Assembly (NCBI GenBank): GCA_028456385.1
Contig: JALNQF010000367.1
Coordinates: 1-39,759 of the forward strand
Length of the DNA stretch: 39,759 nt
Direction: 5' to 3'
Source of the DNA: Ophiosphaerella korrae
Taxonomy: Eukaryota > Ascomycota > Dothideomycetes > Pleosporales > Phaeosphaeriaceae
Made by a program: the position numbers and the translations under genes. The notes beneath the pieces are model-generated. The model was not told where the DNA came from. It was given only the letters and a program-made list of their open reading frames with translations, and searched no databases. Shown piece by piece: positions 11,164 through 21,559 of this stretch; position 1 is the first letter of the stretch, and each line of letters opens with the position of its first letter.

Positions 11164-11439
11164 GCTATAAAGTATACCTCTATTATTATCTATACTATAG
11201 CCTCTTAAATTATTTTCTTAAATTAGTCTCTTTAATTGTATTAAATAGCTAGTAGCTAGATCTAAGCTATATCTAAGTTTTATAACGCATAATTAGCCTT
11301 AATTAGAGCTATCTAGAAATATAAGTATAGGATTATATACTAAGTTAAGGTATTAAAAGTTTTACTAGGTATAACTTTAAAGCTAGATAAATATACTACT
11401 AAGATATTCGAACTTAAAGTATATTTACCTAGTCTAAAA
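11164..11439. other. Stretch upstream of the cyclin relic
   Basis: No secure feature. It may contain the N-terminal region of the cyclin gene that follows, which in this family is poorly conserved. Confidence 0.35.
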
Positions 11440-12110
11440 CATTATAGACTCTAATAGTACCTAGAAATAGTTAGCTCCTAACCTATAGTATATAATATTA
11501 TAAATAGGTCTTATAGAATTAAACTATAAAGGCCTATATAGCTAGCTTATAAAGGTCTACTATAGCTATTTTTAAGAATATAGAATACTAATACTTTTCT
11601 TTTCTATTAATCTAATAGATTATTATCTTTCTAAATAGCTTATACTTGCTAAAAAACTCTAACTCCTAGGTATTATAGCCTTAAATATTGTATATAAATT
11701 CGAAAATAGACGTAAAATATCTCTTCTTATACTTAAAAATATATATAATAATTAGTATCTAGAATCTAACTTTAATTAAGCTAAACGTATTATACTACAA
11801 ATTTTAGATTATTAAGTAAATTAGCTAGGACTACTCCTATTTTTAAAGAAGATTTATAAAGTAAGCTTTAAATCTATATTAGAAAGAGAAATAGCTAAGT
11901 ATATATTAGATTCTATTATATTTAATTATATATAGTATTTAAAATAACTAAGCTTACTTGTAGCTATAGCTTTCTTTCTTACCTAGATATTATTAGGATA
12001 TAATAACTAGGTAAGTATATAAACTAGTTAAAAGATAGTAAGCTAACTTATAGTAGATACCTAAACTAGAAAGTTACTTAGAGTACTAGGCTTCTATACT
12101 ACGCCTATAT
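11440..12110 (+). pseudogene. B-type (mitotic) cyclin relic
   Basis: Cyclins of this class bind and activate the mitotic cyclin-dependent kinase in the nucleus. The + frame reads GLIELNYKGLYSQLIKVYYSY at about 11500-11570, counting TAA/TAG as Gln; this fits the usual L-W-K-x-R-x-x-L-I-D-W-L-x-E-V-H start of the cyclin box. Next is FFSINLIDYYLSK at about 11600-11635 and LLGIIALNIVYKFE at about 11660-11702, matching LAVNxxDRYLS and LLGxxAxxIASKYEE. After that come AKRIILQILDY, LLLFLKKIYKV and EREIAKYILD (about 11780-11910), and then LLVAIAFFLTQILLGYN, the second cyclin fold. The order and spacing fit a complete two-fold cyclin core. In-frame TAA/TAG codons of RIP type disable it. Confidence 0.85.
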
Positions 12111-12919
12111 ATACAAGAGATTATAAACTTAATATAAGATTTAAAAGGGCTTTATAAAGGGGTATCTTGTAATTACTAGAGTATCTATTATCTAGTCTAA
12201 ATAGCTATCTATCCTAAGAACAAATATACTATTTTCTTTTCCTAACTTTAATTAGGGTTTAGATAAATAAAATTAGTATAAATATCTAATATATATCTAT
12301 AGAACTATAGACAAACTTAGGCTCTAGTAGTTTTTATAGTTGTTAATAAGTTAACCTTTTTTTACTTTAGTAAGAATAAGTAATATAAATTTTTAACTTC
12401 TTCTATTCTAACTTCTAATATAAAGCTATTTATAAAGTAAGTTACTAGTATTTTAATATTACTTCTAATATATCTTTACTACTAAGTCTCTCTATAGCTC
12501 TCTTAAGTCCTTTACTACTTTTACTAGATTCTTTACTTTTTTTAGTACTACCTTAGTATTTAGCTCTAGCGTTAGAGCTTTACTCTTAGGATAACTATAT
12601 TTTCTTTTACTCTTAACCTTATCTATAGTAGCTTTCTTTTCTATAATATACTCTTCTTATACTTTATAGAGGCCTTTATAACTTATTACTTTTACTTTAC
12701 TTAAGATAATTAATCTAGTTAATTAGTAAACTAGGTAAGCTACTACTATAATAATATACCTATTATAAAATTAGTAGTAAGACGCTTATATAAACGTATT
12801 TTAATATATATAGGATTTAGAGGCTTAAGGATACCCCTAATATAGAATTTTAAAGAATGAATAGCTAATTCTAGGTTATAGGTATTTATTTAATAGCTAT
12901 AATATTTAAGTACCTATAC
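12111..12919. other. Unrecognised stretch with possible minus-strand Lys/Ser-rich relic
   Basis: A minus-strand frame at about 12330-12720 reads as a Lys-, Ser- and Arg-rich low-complexity protein (for example SKSSKGLKRAIERLSSKDI) with RIP-type stops. No domain was recognised. The remainder shows no feature beyond the cyclin tail at its left edge. Confidence 0.25.
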
Positions 12920-12965
12920 TTTTTTCTATTACAGGAGTTATTCTATTATAAGTAGATATACGTTA
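12920..12965 (+). repeat. Recurrent terminal motif, site 2
   Basis: Contains ggagttattctattataag followed by tagatatacgtta, nearly identical to sites 3 (17978-18024) and 1. The homology stops at cgtta on the right. Confidence 0.6.
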
Positions 12966-13379
12966 AGTACTATCTTATAAGGAATAGCTACTTTATAGTA
13001 GATTTAAGATTTTTAAAGATAAAATAAGAGGTATTTTTCTATAAGTATTAGAACTCTAGAGTAAATAAATATTAGTTAGTTTTTACGTAGTAGCTATTTC
13101 TTTTTATAGAGTAGTTCTTTACCTAGTTAAGTAGTACCTAACTTAAATATAGCTTACTAGAGATAAAAAAGCGTATAAAAAGGTAAATATCTTATATATA
13201 CTTATTATCTAATCTTAACCTCTATATTTACTTTAAATACTCTATTTTATATTTTTATAATATATTTTACTAACTTACTAACTATATAAGCTACTTTACT
13301 ATATAGTAGAGTATCTATAGTAGAAAGATCTTTATACTTTAATTAAAACTTATTACTTTTATTATATAATCTAAATTAA
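12966..13379. other. Possible upstream part of the ankyrin gene
   Basis: From about 13200 the frame of the ankyrin repeats can be followed leftwards with RIP-type stops, but no NACHT, winged-helix or other domain was recognised. 12966-13200 shows nothing. Confidence 0.3.
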
Positions 13380-14270
13380 CACTCTATACTATATAAATTT
13401 AAAATATTATAGATATTTAGCTTTATTTTAGGTAGCTATTTATAGGTATATAAATATTATAGAGAGAATTCTAAATATTAGTACTAATTTATATAATACC
13501 TTAGAAGACCTTAGGTATACTTTACTAAAAGCTATAAAGTATTAATACTAAGTAGTTACTAGGCTCCTAATTAATAGGAGAGCTAATATTAATACAATTA
13601 ATAACTTAGATATTTACTTTAGGAATATACTCTAAGTTAGTCTATAGGGAGCTAATTAGTATCTTGTAAAACTATTAATTAAAAAAGGCGCTAATATCTA
13701 TTTATAAAGTAGAAACTTTAGTACTACTCTATAAGTAGCTTTATAGTTAGGTAATAAATAGATTATTAGTTTTCTACTTAATAAGGGCGTAGATATTAAT
13801 ATATAAGGTAAGTATTATAGTAACGTACTCTAGGTAGCTTCTTAGACGAAGAATATAGCTATAGTAAAGCTACTACTTAGAGAAGGTACTAATATTAATA
13901 CCTATAGTAGATACTATAGTACTACACTCTAAGCTACTATATAAGAGAACTATATAGACCTAGTTATACTACTCTTTAGTAAAGGTACTAGTATTAATAT
14001 ATAAAGTAGATACTATAGTAATATACTTTAAGTAGAATTATAAGAGAGTAGTTAGGCTATAGTATAGCTCTTTTTTTAGTATAATCTAATAGTTAATATA
14101 TATAGAGGTTTCTTTAGTAATACTCTTTAGGTAATATTATTAAAAGGCTTTAAGTAAATTATAAAGCTACTAGTTAATATAGGTACTAATATAAATATAT
14201 AAGGGATCTATAGTACTATAATTAAAGTAGCTATAGCTAGTAGCTATATATAAGTTATACTATTATTGTA
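13380..14270 (+). pseudogene. Ankyrin-repeat protein relic (NLR-like repeat array)
   Basis: At least seven ankyrin repeats in one + frame, which is open apart from TAA/TAG codons where Gln or Trp is expected. Successive repeats show LLIKKGANIY, ISFLLNKGVDINI, IVKLLLREGTNINT, LVILLFSKGTSINI and IIKLLVNIGTNINI. They are spaced about 33-35 residues apart and separated by segments of the form SRYYSTTLQA. The S/G-x-Y-Y-x-N-x-L-Q-A linker is typical of the C-terminal repeats of fungal NACHT-ankyrin (NLR-like) proteins involved in non-self recognition. No NACHT domain was identified upstream, so that assignment is an inference. Such highly similar repeats and paralogues are natural RIP targets. Confidence 0.88.
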
Positions 14271-14435
14271 ATATTTATACTTTTATTATTACTTTACTAA
14301 TAAACTTATAGTATATAATTACTTTTACTTTATATAATAAATAAATATTTATATTATAGTAGATACTAGTAGTAGTATATCTAGCGTATACTAATTAAGC
14401 TATTATAGTTACTTACCTACTATACTATAAAGCTA
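14271..14435. other. Tail of the ankyrin relic or spacer
   Basis: AT-rich sequence. The ankyrin frame continues as a Tyr/Phe/Ile-rich tail with no repeat pattern. Confidence 0.3.
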
Positions 14436-14845
14436 AAGAACGTGTATAGTACTTATAGATATATACTAAACGCTAGAGTTAATTTATACTAATTTAGATA
14501 AGGTAATTAGCTTAAGCCCTCCTAAGGAAATAATAGGCGCTAATAGGATTAATCTAGTTCTAGAACTAACTTAACTAAGCGTAGATATAGGCTACTAAGC
14601 TAAGTAGTAATATAAGTACCTCTCTACGTAATAAAAAACAAAGAGGTCCTAAGACTTAGGAAATAAATTAGCGCTATATAGCGTTTACGTGTATTTTTAA
14701 AGTATTTAGGTATAAATAGACTAGCTACTTATTAGGTTACTATAAACCTTATCTTATAAGGCTAAATACTACCTAGTAAGGTTTCTAAGAGTACTACTAT
14801 GTATACGCGCTAAGGCTAAAGATAGTAACTAGTAGTAATATTAAA
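14436..14845 (+). pseudogene. Unrecognised coding relic
   Basis: One + frame runs about 400 bp with only TAA/TAG interruptions. It contains the segments LDKVISLSPPKEIIGANRI and LLIRLLQTLSYKAKYYLVRF, a composition typical of a folded protein. A relation to the ankyrin gene upstream is possible but not shown. No family was recognised. Confidence 0.4.
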
Positions 14846-15639
14846 TTAATTGCTTTAGGCTAGACTTTTTATTTTACTATACCTTGTTACTATATATTAC
14901 TATAATCTTGCTATAGATATAAGTAAGCTTTTTTAAGCTATAGTAAAGGCCTACTATACTAGATTAAGAAAGTAATTTTAGAGTTATACCCTATAGCTAA
15001 CCTATTATAGTTACTAAAGGCCCTATACTTAAAATTTACTTCTCTTTAAAGGATTTTATTAAATATCTAATTATATTCCTAAGCCTATTTACTAGTTAAA
15101 TACTATAACTTAATAAGAGCTTTCTTGTTTTAATATTAGCTTCTCTTCTAAAATAGACTTTTTCTCTAAGTAGTACGCTTTCTAGAGAACTAGTAACTCT
15201 AATTCTTAAGTAGTCTATAAGAGTTATTTCCCTTACGTACTAATAATAATAGAGATAGATAACTTCTTCTAAATCTTGTACTCTAAAGTACTTACTAAAG
15301 TATACTTAATATTAAGTACTACTTTATTTAGTAGTTTAGAGTATAGCTTAGTATAGTATATAGAAAGATATCTAGCTTATAATATATTAAGTAATATAGT
15401 AAGAGTTTTAAACTATATAAATATTTTAGAAAATATATAGTAGAGGTATAAGTAAACTAAAGATAGTTAGTTTTATACTTTATAGCCTTATTTTAATCTA
15501 TAGATTAGTAGTAACTTACTTCTTTCTATAGTCTTACTATTTACCTCTAGTAGCTATAATATAGATAACTTTTACTACTCTATACTATTTATACTACTAA
15601 GTAAGTAAATTACTACTACTTTATATATTTTAGGTAGTA
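14846..15639. other. Stretch without recognised gene
   Basis: Short + frames (for example about 14850-15010, with KLFQAIVKAYYTRLRKQF) suggest further coding relics, but frame and family could not be settled. No repeats were found here. Confidence 0.3.
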
Positions 15640-16165
15640 AGAGCTTCTAGTATAAATCTACTAGTCTTATATCTAACTAAGGCAAAGATAGTAACTTAAG
15701 CTATAAGCTAAACTATAAAGAATTATCTAAGAAACTTACCTCTAAGCTTAGTTAGTTAGGTAGTAATTACTCTACTTTTTATAAGTAGCCTAAATATATA
15801 TATACTTTGTCTCTTCTTAATAGTTATTACTATAGCTAGAAATTTAATTGTCTAGAGTATCTCTACTACTATATTAAAATAAATATTATATATTACGCTA
15901 CTAAAAACTATACTTATAAAGTACTTAGTTACTTCTCTACTTATTTATAGATTAATAACCTTAGGGTTTACTACTAGACTTATCTTAAATAGTATAATAT
16001 ATAATATAGTAAAAAAGAAAAGATAAGCTTAGTAAAATTAGCTAATATCTTTAGGCTAGGAGAGAAGATATTACTAAAGTAGTTAGAGAAAAATATAACG
16101 TAAGAGTAGTAAAGGCTATAGAGATAGTAAAAGTAATAGGAGATTAGGGGAGACGTTATAGTATA
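15640..16165 (+). pseudogene. Unrecognised coding relic
   Basis: A + frame of about 500 bp with RIP-type stops. It reads through YTLSLLNSYYYS, EYLYYYIKINIIYYATKNYTYK and KEKISLVKLANIFRLGEKI, followed by a Glu/Lys/Arg/Gln-rich tail. The segment looks like a genuine protein, with a basic coiled tail, but no family was recognised. Confidence 0.4.
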
Positions 16166-17977
16166 TAGTTATCTATCTAGTTCTTTTAGTTTTTTCTAGA
16201 TATTTTAAAGGATCTCCTATAAATTAGGATATAAGCTTAAGTCTAATTCTATCTACTTTCTATTACTAGAGAATACTTTCTTACGTAACCTATTTATGTA
16301 AAGGGCTAATAGTCTATAATAAGACGTAAACTTAGCCTAAAAATTCTTTAAGAAATCTCTCTTATTAGAGGTTAGGCCCTTTTTAAGCTCTACTAATTTA
16401 TTACTACTCTTGTAATTTTAATACTTAAACTTAGTTAGGCTAATATCTTTCCTTAGCCTATTATAATAAATACGTATCTAGAATAGTACCTAGGAAAAGT
16501 ATTTAAGGTTGTGTATAAGTAAGTACTATTTATTATCTAAGAGTACTCTTATACTACCTAGACTATTAAACTCCTATAGCTATATTAAATAGGGTAAAGC
16601 TTAAAATTAGCTAATTTAGCTAGATCTAGTTTACTAGGTACTAGAATTTAAAGACGTAGTCTTAATAAAGTAAGTATATACCTAGTAAGAGGTTCTAATT
16701 ATTAAGAAGAGATTATTTAATAAAATATATATTCTAATCTCTTAGAAAAACTTATTAAAAGAAATAAAGTAATAAGTAGTTTTTAAGCTCTTATAAAAAG
16801 CTACGTAGTTAGCTTAAGCTATATAAGCTATCTAGCCTTTAGTAACTACTATCTTTAGGGACTAGAGATCTATATTTAGGATATAATCTAGTAGTATTAT
16901 TCTTAAACTACTCTAAAATATAAAGTATACAAAATAGATATTTTATAGAGTAAGTAAAGTTCTTTACTAAGTACTATAGATATATACTATATAGTAAGAA
17001 AATATATTTTTTACTTAATATATCGCCTATCTTATATATATTATATATAGTACTAAAGCACTCTAAAGTACTATAAACTTAGGAGTAGTCTTTTCTCTTA
17101 TATATAAACTTATTTATAACTAATACTAGTAGCTTTATTTTACTACTAATTATAGTACTAATAATATTATTAATTATAGTTTAAGTTAGTATAGTTATAT
17201 AACGCTTAAGAAGATATTATTAATAGTATATCTAAAAATATTAGTAAGTAAATTATTACTAAAATAAGAGTACTATATATAAAGACCTATATATTTATAG
17301 AAAGGAAAGAAGTATACTATATAATAAGGTAATAGTTTATCTTTATATCTAGAGTATAGAAATATTATTAGAGCTCTAAAATATAGTGTAGATAAGTTTA
17401 TACCTATATATCTTCTTTTAGACCTTATAGTTAAGGGTATTATTAATATATCTAAGTCTTTGTCTAAGGAGATATATTAAGCCTTATTTATATTAAATTT
17501 TTTTATAGAATAATAAAAAAGTAAAAATAAAAAATAATAATAACGTTCGCTTTTATAGTATAAATTAAGGATTTAGGTTAGGGTTTACTTATAGACCTTT
17601 AGTAGTACTTATATACAATATAACGCTACTATCTTATATAATTACCTACTTATTCGAGATTTATCTATAGAATCTCGTACTACTAAAAGAGTTCTTCTAT
17701 TAATAAATTCCTCCTATACTAATATAACCTAAGATTTAGTAATATAATTAGATTAACTAAGTTACTTTACTTATATTAGTAGCTATTCCTCGAATATCCC
17801 TTAGATATTACTCTAAAATAGTCTTGTATATATATATATATTTAATTATTATTAGGTTGTCTATATACTATATATAATATTAGGCCTCTTTTAGGGTATA
17901 AAAGACGCGTATAGCTAGAAGCTTATAGTAGTAGCTTACTACCTTAGTGTACGTTTTATATATTAAAGTTATAAGGT
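16166..17977. other. Long stretch with weak coding relics only
   Basis: At about 16500-16900 a + frame can be followed (segments such as RRDYLIKYIFQSLRKTYQKK) without a recognised family. 16920-17560 is very AT-rich with no frame. 17820-17845 holds a short (TA)n run. No RNA gene or terminal repeat was recognised. Confidence 0.3.
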
Positions 17978-18024
17978 AATAATATTCTACTATAGTAGTT
18001 ATTCTATTATAAGTAGATATACGT
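17978..18024 (+). repeat. Recurrent terminal motif, site 3
   Basis: tattctactatagtagttat followed by tctattataagtagatatacgtta in overlapping register. It matches sites 1 and 2 for about 45-50 bp and then diverges after cgtta. Confidence 0.6.
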
Positions 18025-18262
18025 TATTCTTAATAGAGTATTTAATTTATTATAATATTTTAAGAAGATAGAGTAATTACGTATCTAGTTTATAATAGGT
18101 TATAATAAAAAAGAGAGTAATAACTAAGATAGTAAAGATAAGTAAAGTAAGTAGGTAATAAAAGTATAAAGGTATAATTAAAAGATAATTAAAAGTGCAA
18201 GGAAATTAAAAAGGATTAATTATATAACTTCTAGTTTACTAGTATTATAATTAAGGGGAAAG

Positions 18263-18465
18263 TGTCTATACGTAATAACTTAGGCTAATAGCTAAGCCGT
18301 TACGTACAATATTAGAAGTAACAAGACGTATAGGCCTTTTAGCCTATATATAGAATTAAGTATATATAATATATACTCTTACTACGTATAGAGTAAGATA
18401 TAAATAAATACTCTTTACTTTTCCTTACTTAACTCTATACGCTAGCGTATCCTAGTTTCTCTACA
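18263..18465 (+). repeat. Possible solo LTR with a terminal-proximal hairpin
   Basis: Begins TGTC and ends TACA. The inverted repeat tacgtaa/ttacgta (18269-18306) encloses cttaggc/gctaag. A TATA-like tatatataga lies near 18341-18352 and an aataaata block near 18400. These are LTR-like traits, but no second LTR and no convincing target duplication were found. A + frame starting at about 18478 (DEALLIERVYTYKR and onward) could be a gag or an unrelated gene. Confidence 0.3.
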
Positions 18466-18477
18466 AGCCTCTATAGT

Positions 18478-18830
18478 AGACGAAGCCCTATTAATAGAAA
18501 GAGTATATACTTATAAAAGGTAGAAGGATATACTAAGTAAATAGATAGAGCTAAGTAGTAATTATAATTACTTATTAGTAACTCTTTTACTCTAAGTTAT
18601 ATAAGAATTTATATATTATAAATAGTACTATGTATTTTAAATAGAGAAAGAAAGAAGAATACTTATCTCTAGATACGTACCTAGACTTAACGTCTATAAG
18701 GGCGTAGAAAGAAAATAGAGTATTAATACTTTAGGAACTCCTTCTACTAATATACGACTTACCTTTTCTATACCTATTAAGGTATAGTAATTAGTAGTAG
18801 TAGTAATAATTATTAGTATATAGAGACATT
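18478..18830 (+). pseudogene. Unrecognised coding relic
   Basis: A + frame with RIP-type stops containing DEALLIERVYTYKR, RRILISRYVPRLNVYKGVER and NTLGTPSTNIRLT. No family was recognised. Its position directly after the LTR-like block makes a retrotransposon gag conceivable but unproven. Confidence 0.3.
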
Positions 18831-20030
18831 ATTTATAGAGAAACTAACTCGTACTACTATATTATAACTATATAAATGTAAACCCCTTGAAAATTTTATA
18901 AGTAAGCTTAATTAAGCTTTTAGGTCCTAATATCTTACTATAAATCTCCTAATAGCCTTATAGCTTCTATCGCGCGCAAATTTATACGTAGTTACTACGT
19001 TATTTAGTGCTTATAATAGAGGTAACTAAAATAGCCTTACTAAAATTACTACGTAATTAGTCTAGCCTAGGCTAAGTACTATAGCTATACGCTCTTTACC
19101 TTATAAAAAGAAAAACTTTAGCTAAAGCCTTTACTTTTGCGCTTCGCGACTACTACGCGTAAACCTATTATTATTATATTTTATAAGGTTTCTTCTATAA
19201 TAATTATATACCTATAGATTTAACCTCTATAGATATATAGCTACTTTTTAATATACTTTAGCTTAATACTAGCTATACTAGATCTTCTTAACTAAAAGAT
19301 TAGCTTCTAGTTAGTAGTTAAGAATAAATCTAATATACTATAGAAGCTTACGTACGTACTAGAAACCTAAAGGTCTACGTATATCTTACTAAGTATACTA
19401 GTAATATCTAGGCTCTTACTATATACTATCTAGGAATATATTAAGCCTAATATATTATATTATATTAGAGTAAATAGATTTATAAGAGCTTTAATATCTA
19501 TATTCTAGCTATAGTATAAGACTAGAATAGATAACCTAATAGGACTCTACTTATAAGGTATCCTATAGCTTATAGATTAGGTAGTAATATTAGTAGTATA
19601 GATAAGAAGATTAGCTACAAAGTTACTACGTATACTTAGATCTAAGATAACTATCTAGAGGTTAGAATTCCTAACTTATTAGGCTTTAGATATTTTTATT
19701 ACTTATAATAAAGGGTAATTTTATTTAATTTGTAATTAATTATATATAGATAAAGTAGTAGTTTATATATATAGATAATAGTTAAAGTAAACTACTTATT
19801 CTAAAGCTTATACGTGTATAGCTATTTTATTTATAATAATAGGTTAGCTAGGTTTTTATATAATTAGGCTACTAATAAAGCTCTTATAGTTTATAAATTT
19901 AGGTAATAAGTAGTGTAATAGCTTTACTACTTATAGTAAGGTTTAGCTAAAAACGCCCTAACACGTAAGAGTATAGATAGTATTAGATTAAGCCTTTTAT
20001 CCTAATTAATATTATAACTTATACTTCTTA
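18831..20030. other. No gene recognised
   Basis: The small patch at about 18875-18900 (aatgtaaaccccttgaaaa) keeps TG and GAAA context and looks less mutated than its surroundings. A + frame at about 19530-19700 (IRRLATKLLRILRSKITI) may be coding. The rest is featureless. Confidence 0.3.
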
Positions 20031-20420
20031 GTAATTATAATAACTACTTAAACTTCGAACTAGAGTATTATAATAATAGGAGCTATAGAGATAAACTATA
20101 TATTAAGTATCTAGCTTTTTTCTTTAGTAATACTCTATACTTTATATAAGTAGAAGTTAATTAAGACTCTCTCTCTTAGTCCTTTATAACTAATTCTTAG
20201 TATATAACTAACTTACTACTTTATCTTAGCTCTACTACAAGCGTTATATTAGATAGTAGTTACTTTCTTTACGCGTACTCTTTAAGCTTACTAAATAAAG
20301 TACTTAATTATAGCTAGTCCTAGATAGCTAAGTCTCTTATACTATAGTAGTACTAGTACTCTAGCTATCTAAGGTTTATAGGTGTAGTATGCTACTTAAT
20401 TTAATAGATTATATAGTAGA
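20031..20420 (+). pseudogene. Unrecognised coding relic interrupted by chromovirus copy 2
   Basis: A + frame reads FELEYYNNRSYRDKLYIKYL, later VILDSSYFLYAYSLSLLNKV and YLRFIGVVC, with TAA/TAG stops only. It runs up to the insertion site of copy 2 at 20421-20425. No family was recognised, and continuation beyond 27424 could not be shown. Confidence 0.35.
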
Positions 20421-20425
20421 TAGTA
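20421..20425. repeat. Target-site duplication, left (copy 2)
   Basis: tagta, identical to 27420-27424 on the other side of the element. Confidence 0.85.
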
Positions 20426-20856
20426 TATTATAGGTATTACTAGGGTTAACTTCCTAATACTTAATTAGGGTATTAGTAGATTAAGAAGTAATAACAAAGG
20501 CTTATATAGTAATCTATAATAAACTATAAATAATAGAAGATATTTTATAACTATCTTGTATTAGCGCTCTATAGTTAAGAGATTAGATTACTAATAATAT
20601 CTTAATAATACGTATTCTATTAACTATATACTTGTTGTAATCTATAATCTATTATTTACTAAGACTAATAGATTATAGATTATCTTAATCTATAATTTAT
20701 TAATACTAAGAGTCTATAGATTATAGATTACTTTAGGTATCCTAATTATACGTAGTCTCCTAATTAAGTTTATACTCTTTAGAGTTATATAAGTCTAAGT
20801 CTATAATTATAAGACTAATTAGTTTTATCTATAGCTCTTCTATTACTATTATAATA
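20426..20856 (-). repeat. 3' LTR of chromovirus copy 2
   Basis: 431 bp, bounded by tagta on the left and by the pyrimidine-rich ctatctctttttct (the polypurine tract on the other strand) on the right. It contains about 48 extra bases of an agtctatagattatagatta-type block relative to the 5' LTR. Confidence 0.9.
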
Positions 20857-20997
20857 CTATCTCTTTTTCTAAGTAGTCTTTTATTTGTCTACTCTAGAGC
20901 TAAAGTTATTAATCTACTTTCTTTATTAATTTATAGTTCTTTATTACTTTCTATAGTTATTTTATCTATATATTATTACTATCTCTTTACTAATTAC

Positions 20998-21228
20998 GTG
21001 TTACGTAATAGTATTAAGATGTTCTTTTATTCTTATTATACTTCTCCTAAGTTAAATCCTAAGTTCTTTCTTTATATTATTTCTATAAATAATAGTAGGG
21101 CTTATAAAGTATATATCTATATAAATATACGTAGTTCCTATAATATATCTAGTGTTTCTCTTTTTAAATATATATTTATTACGCTTATCTTTGTATCTAG
21201 GCTTAATAATAATAGGGAAAGCTATTAA
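20998..21228 (+). other. Stop-free 76-codon frame antisense to copy 2
   Basis: Homologous to 6190-6537, at the same position inside the element and again antisense. Shared stretches include YYTSPKLNPK and LYIISINNS. The two differ mainly by transitions. The codons are rarely CAA, CAG or TGG, which may be why no RIP stop arose. No family was recognised and the coding status is doubtful. Confidence 0.3.
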
Positions 21229-21559
21229 CTAGACTTAAGAAAAACTATTATCTAAAATTGTAGTAGCTAAAGCTAAGCGTAAGTAGATCTAAGAGCTTGC
21301 GTAGAGTAAGCTAGTAAAGAATTAGGCTTATCTCTCTTGCCTTTATAAAATAAAGGCGTTAAATAATAAGAAATTAGCTAAGTAGTTAGTAGCTCTAGAA
21401 GCTAAGCTAGACTTAGATAAGGCGTTTAATGTTGCTATAGTAGGTCCTATATTAAATGTTCCTATTACCTCTCTATCTAATAGTAGTAATATTAGTTCTC
21501 TTAGTTTACTACTAGGTATTCTAGAGAGTTTTAATTTTAGAACTCTTCTAATTTTACAA

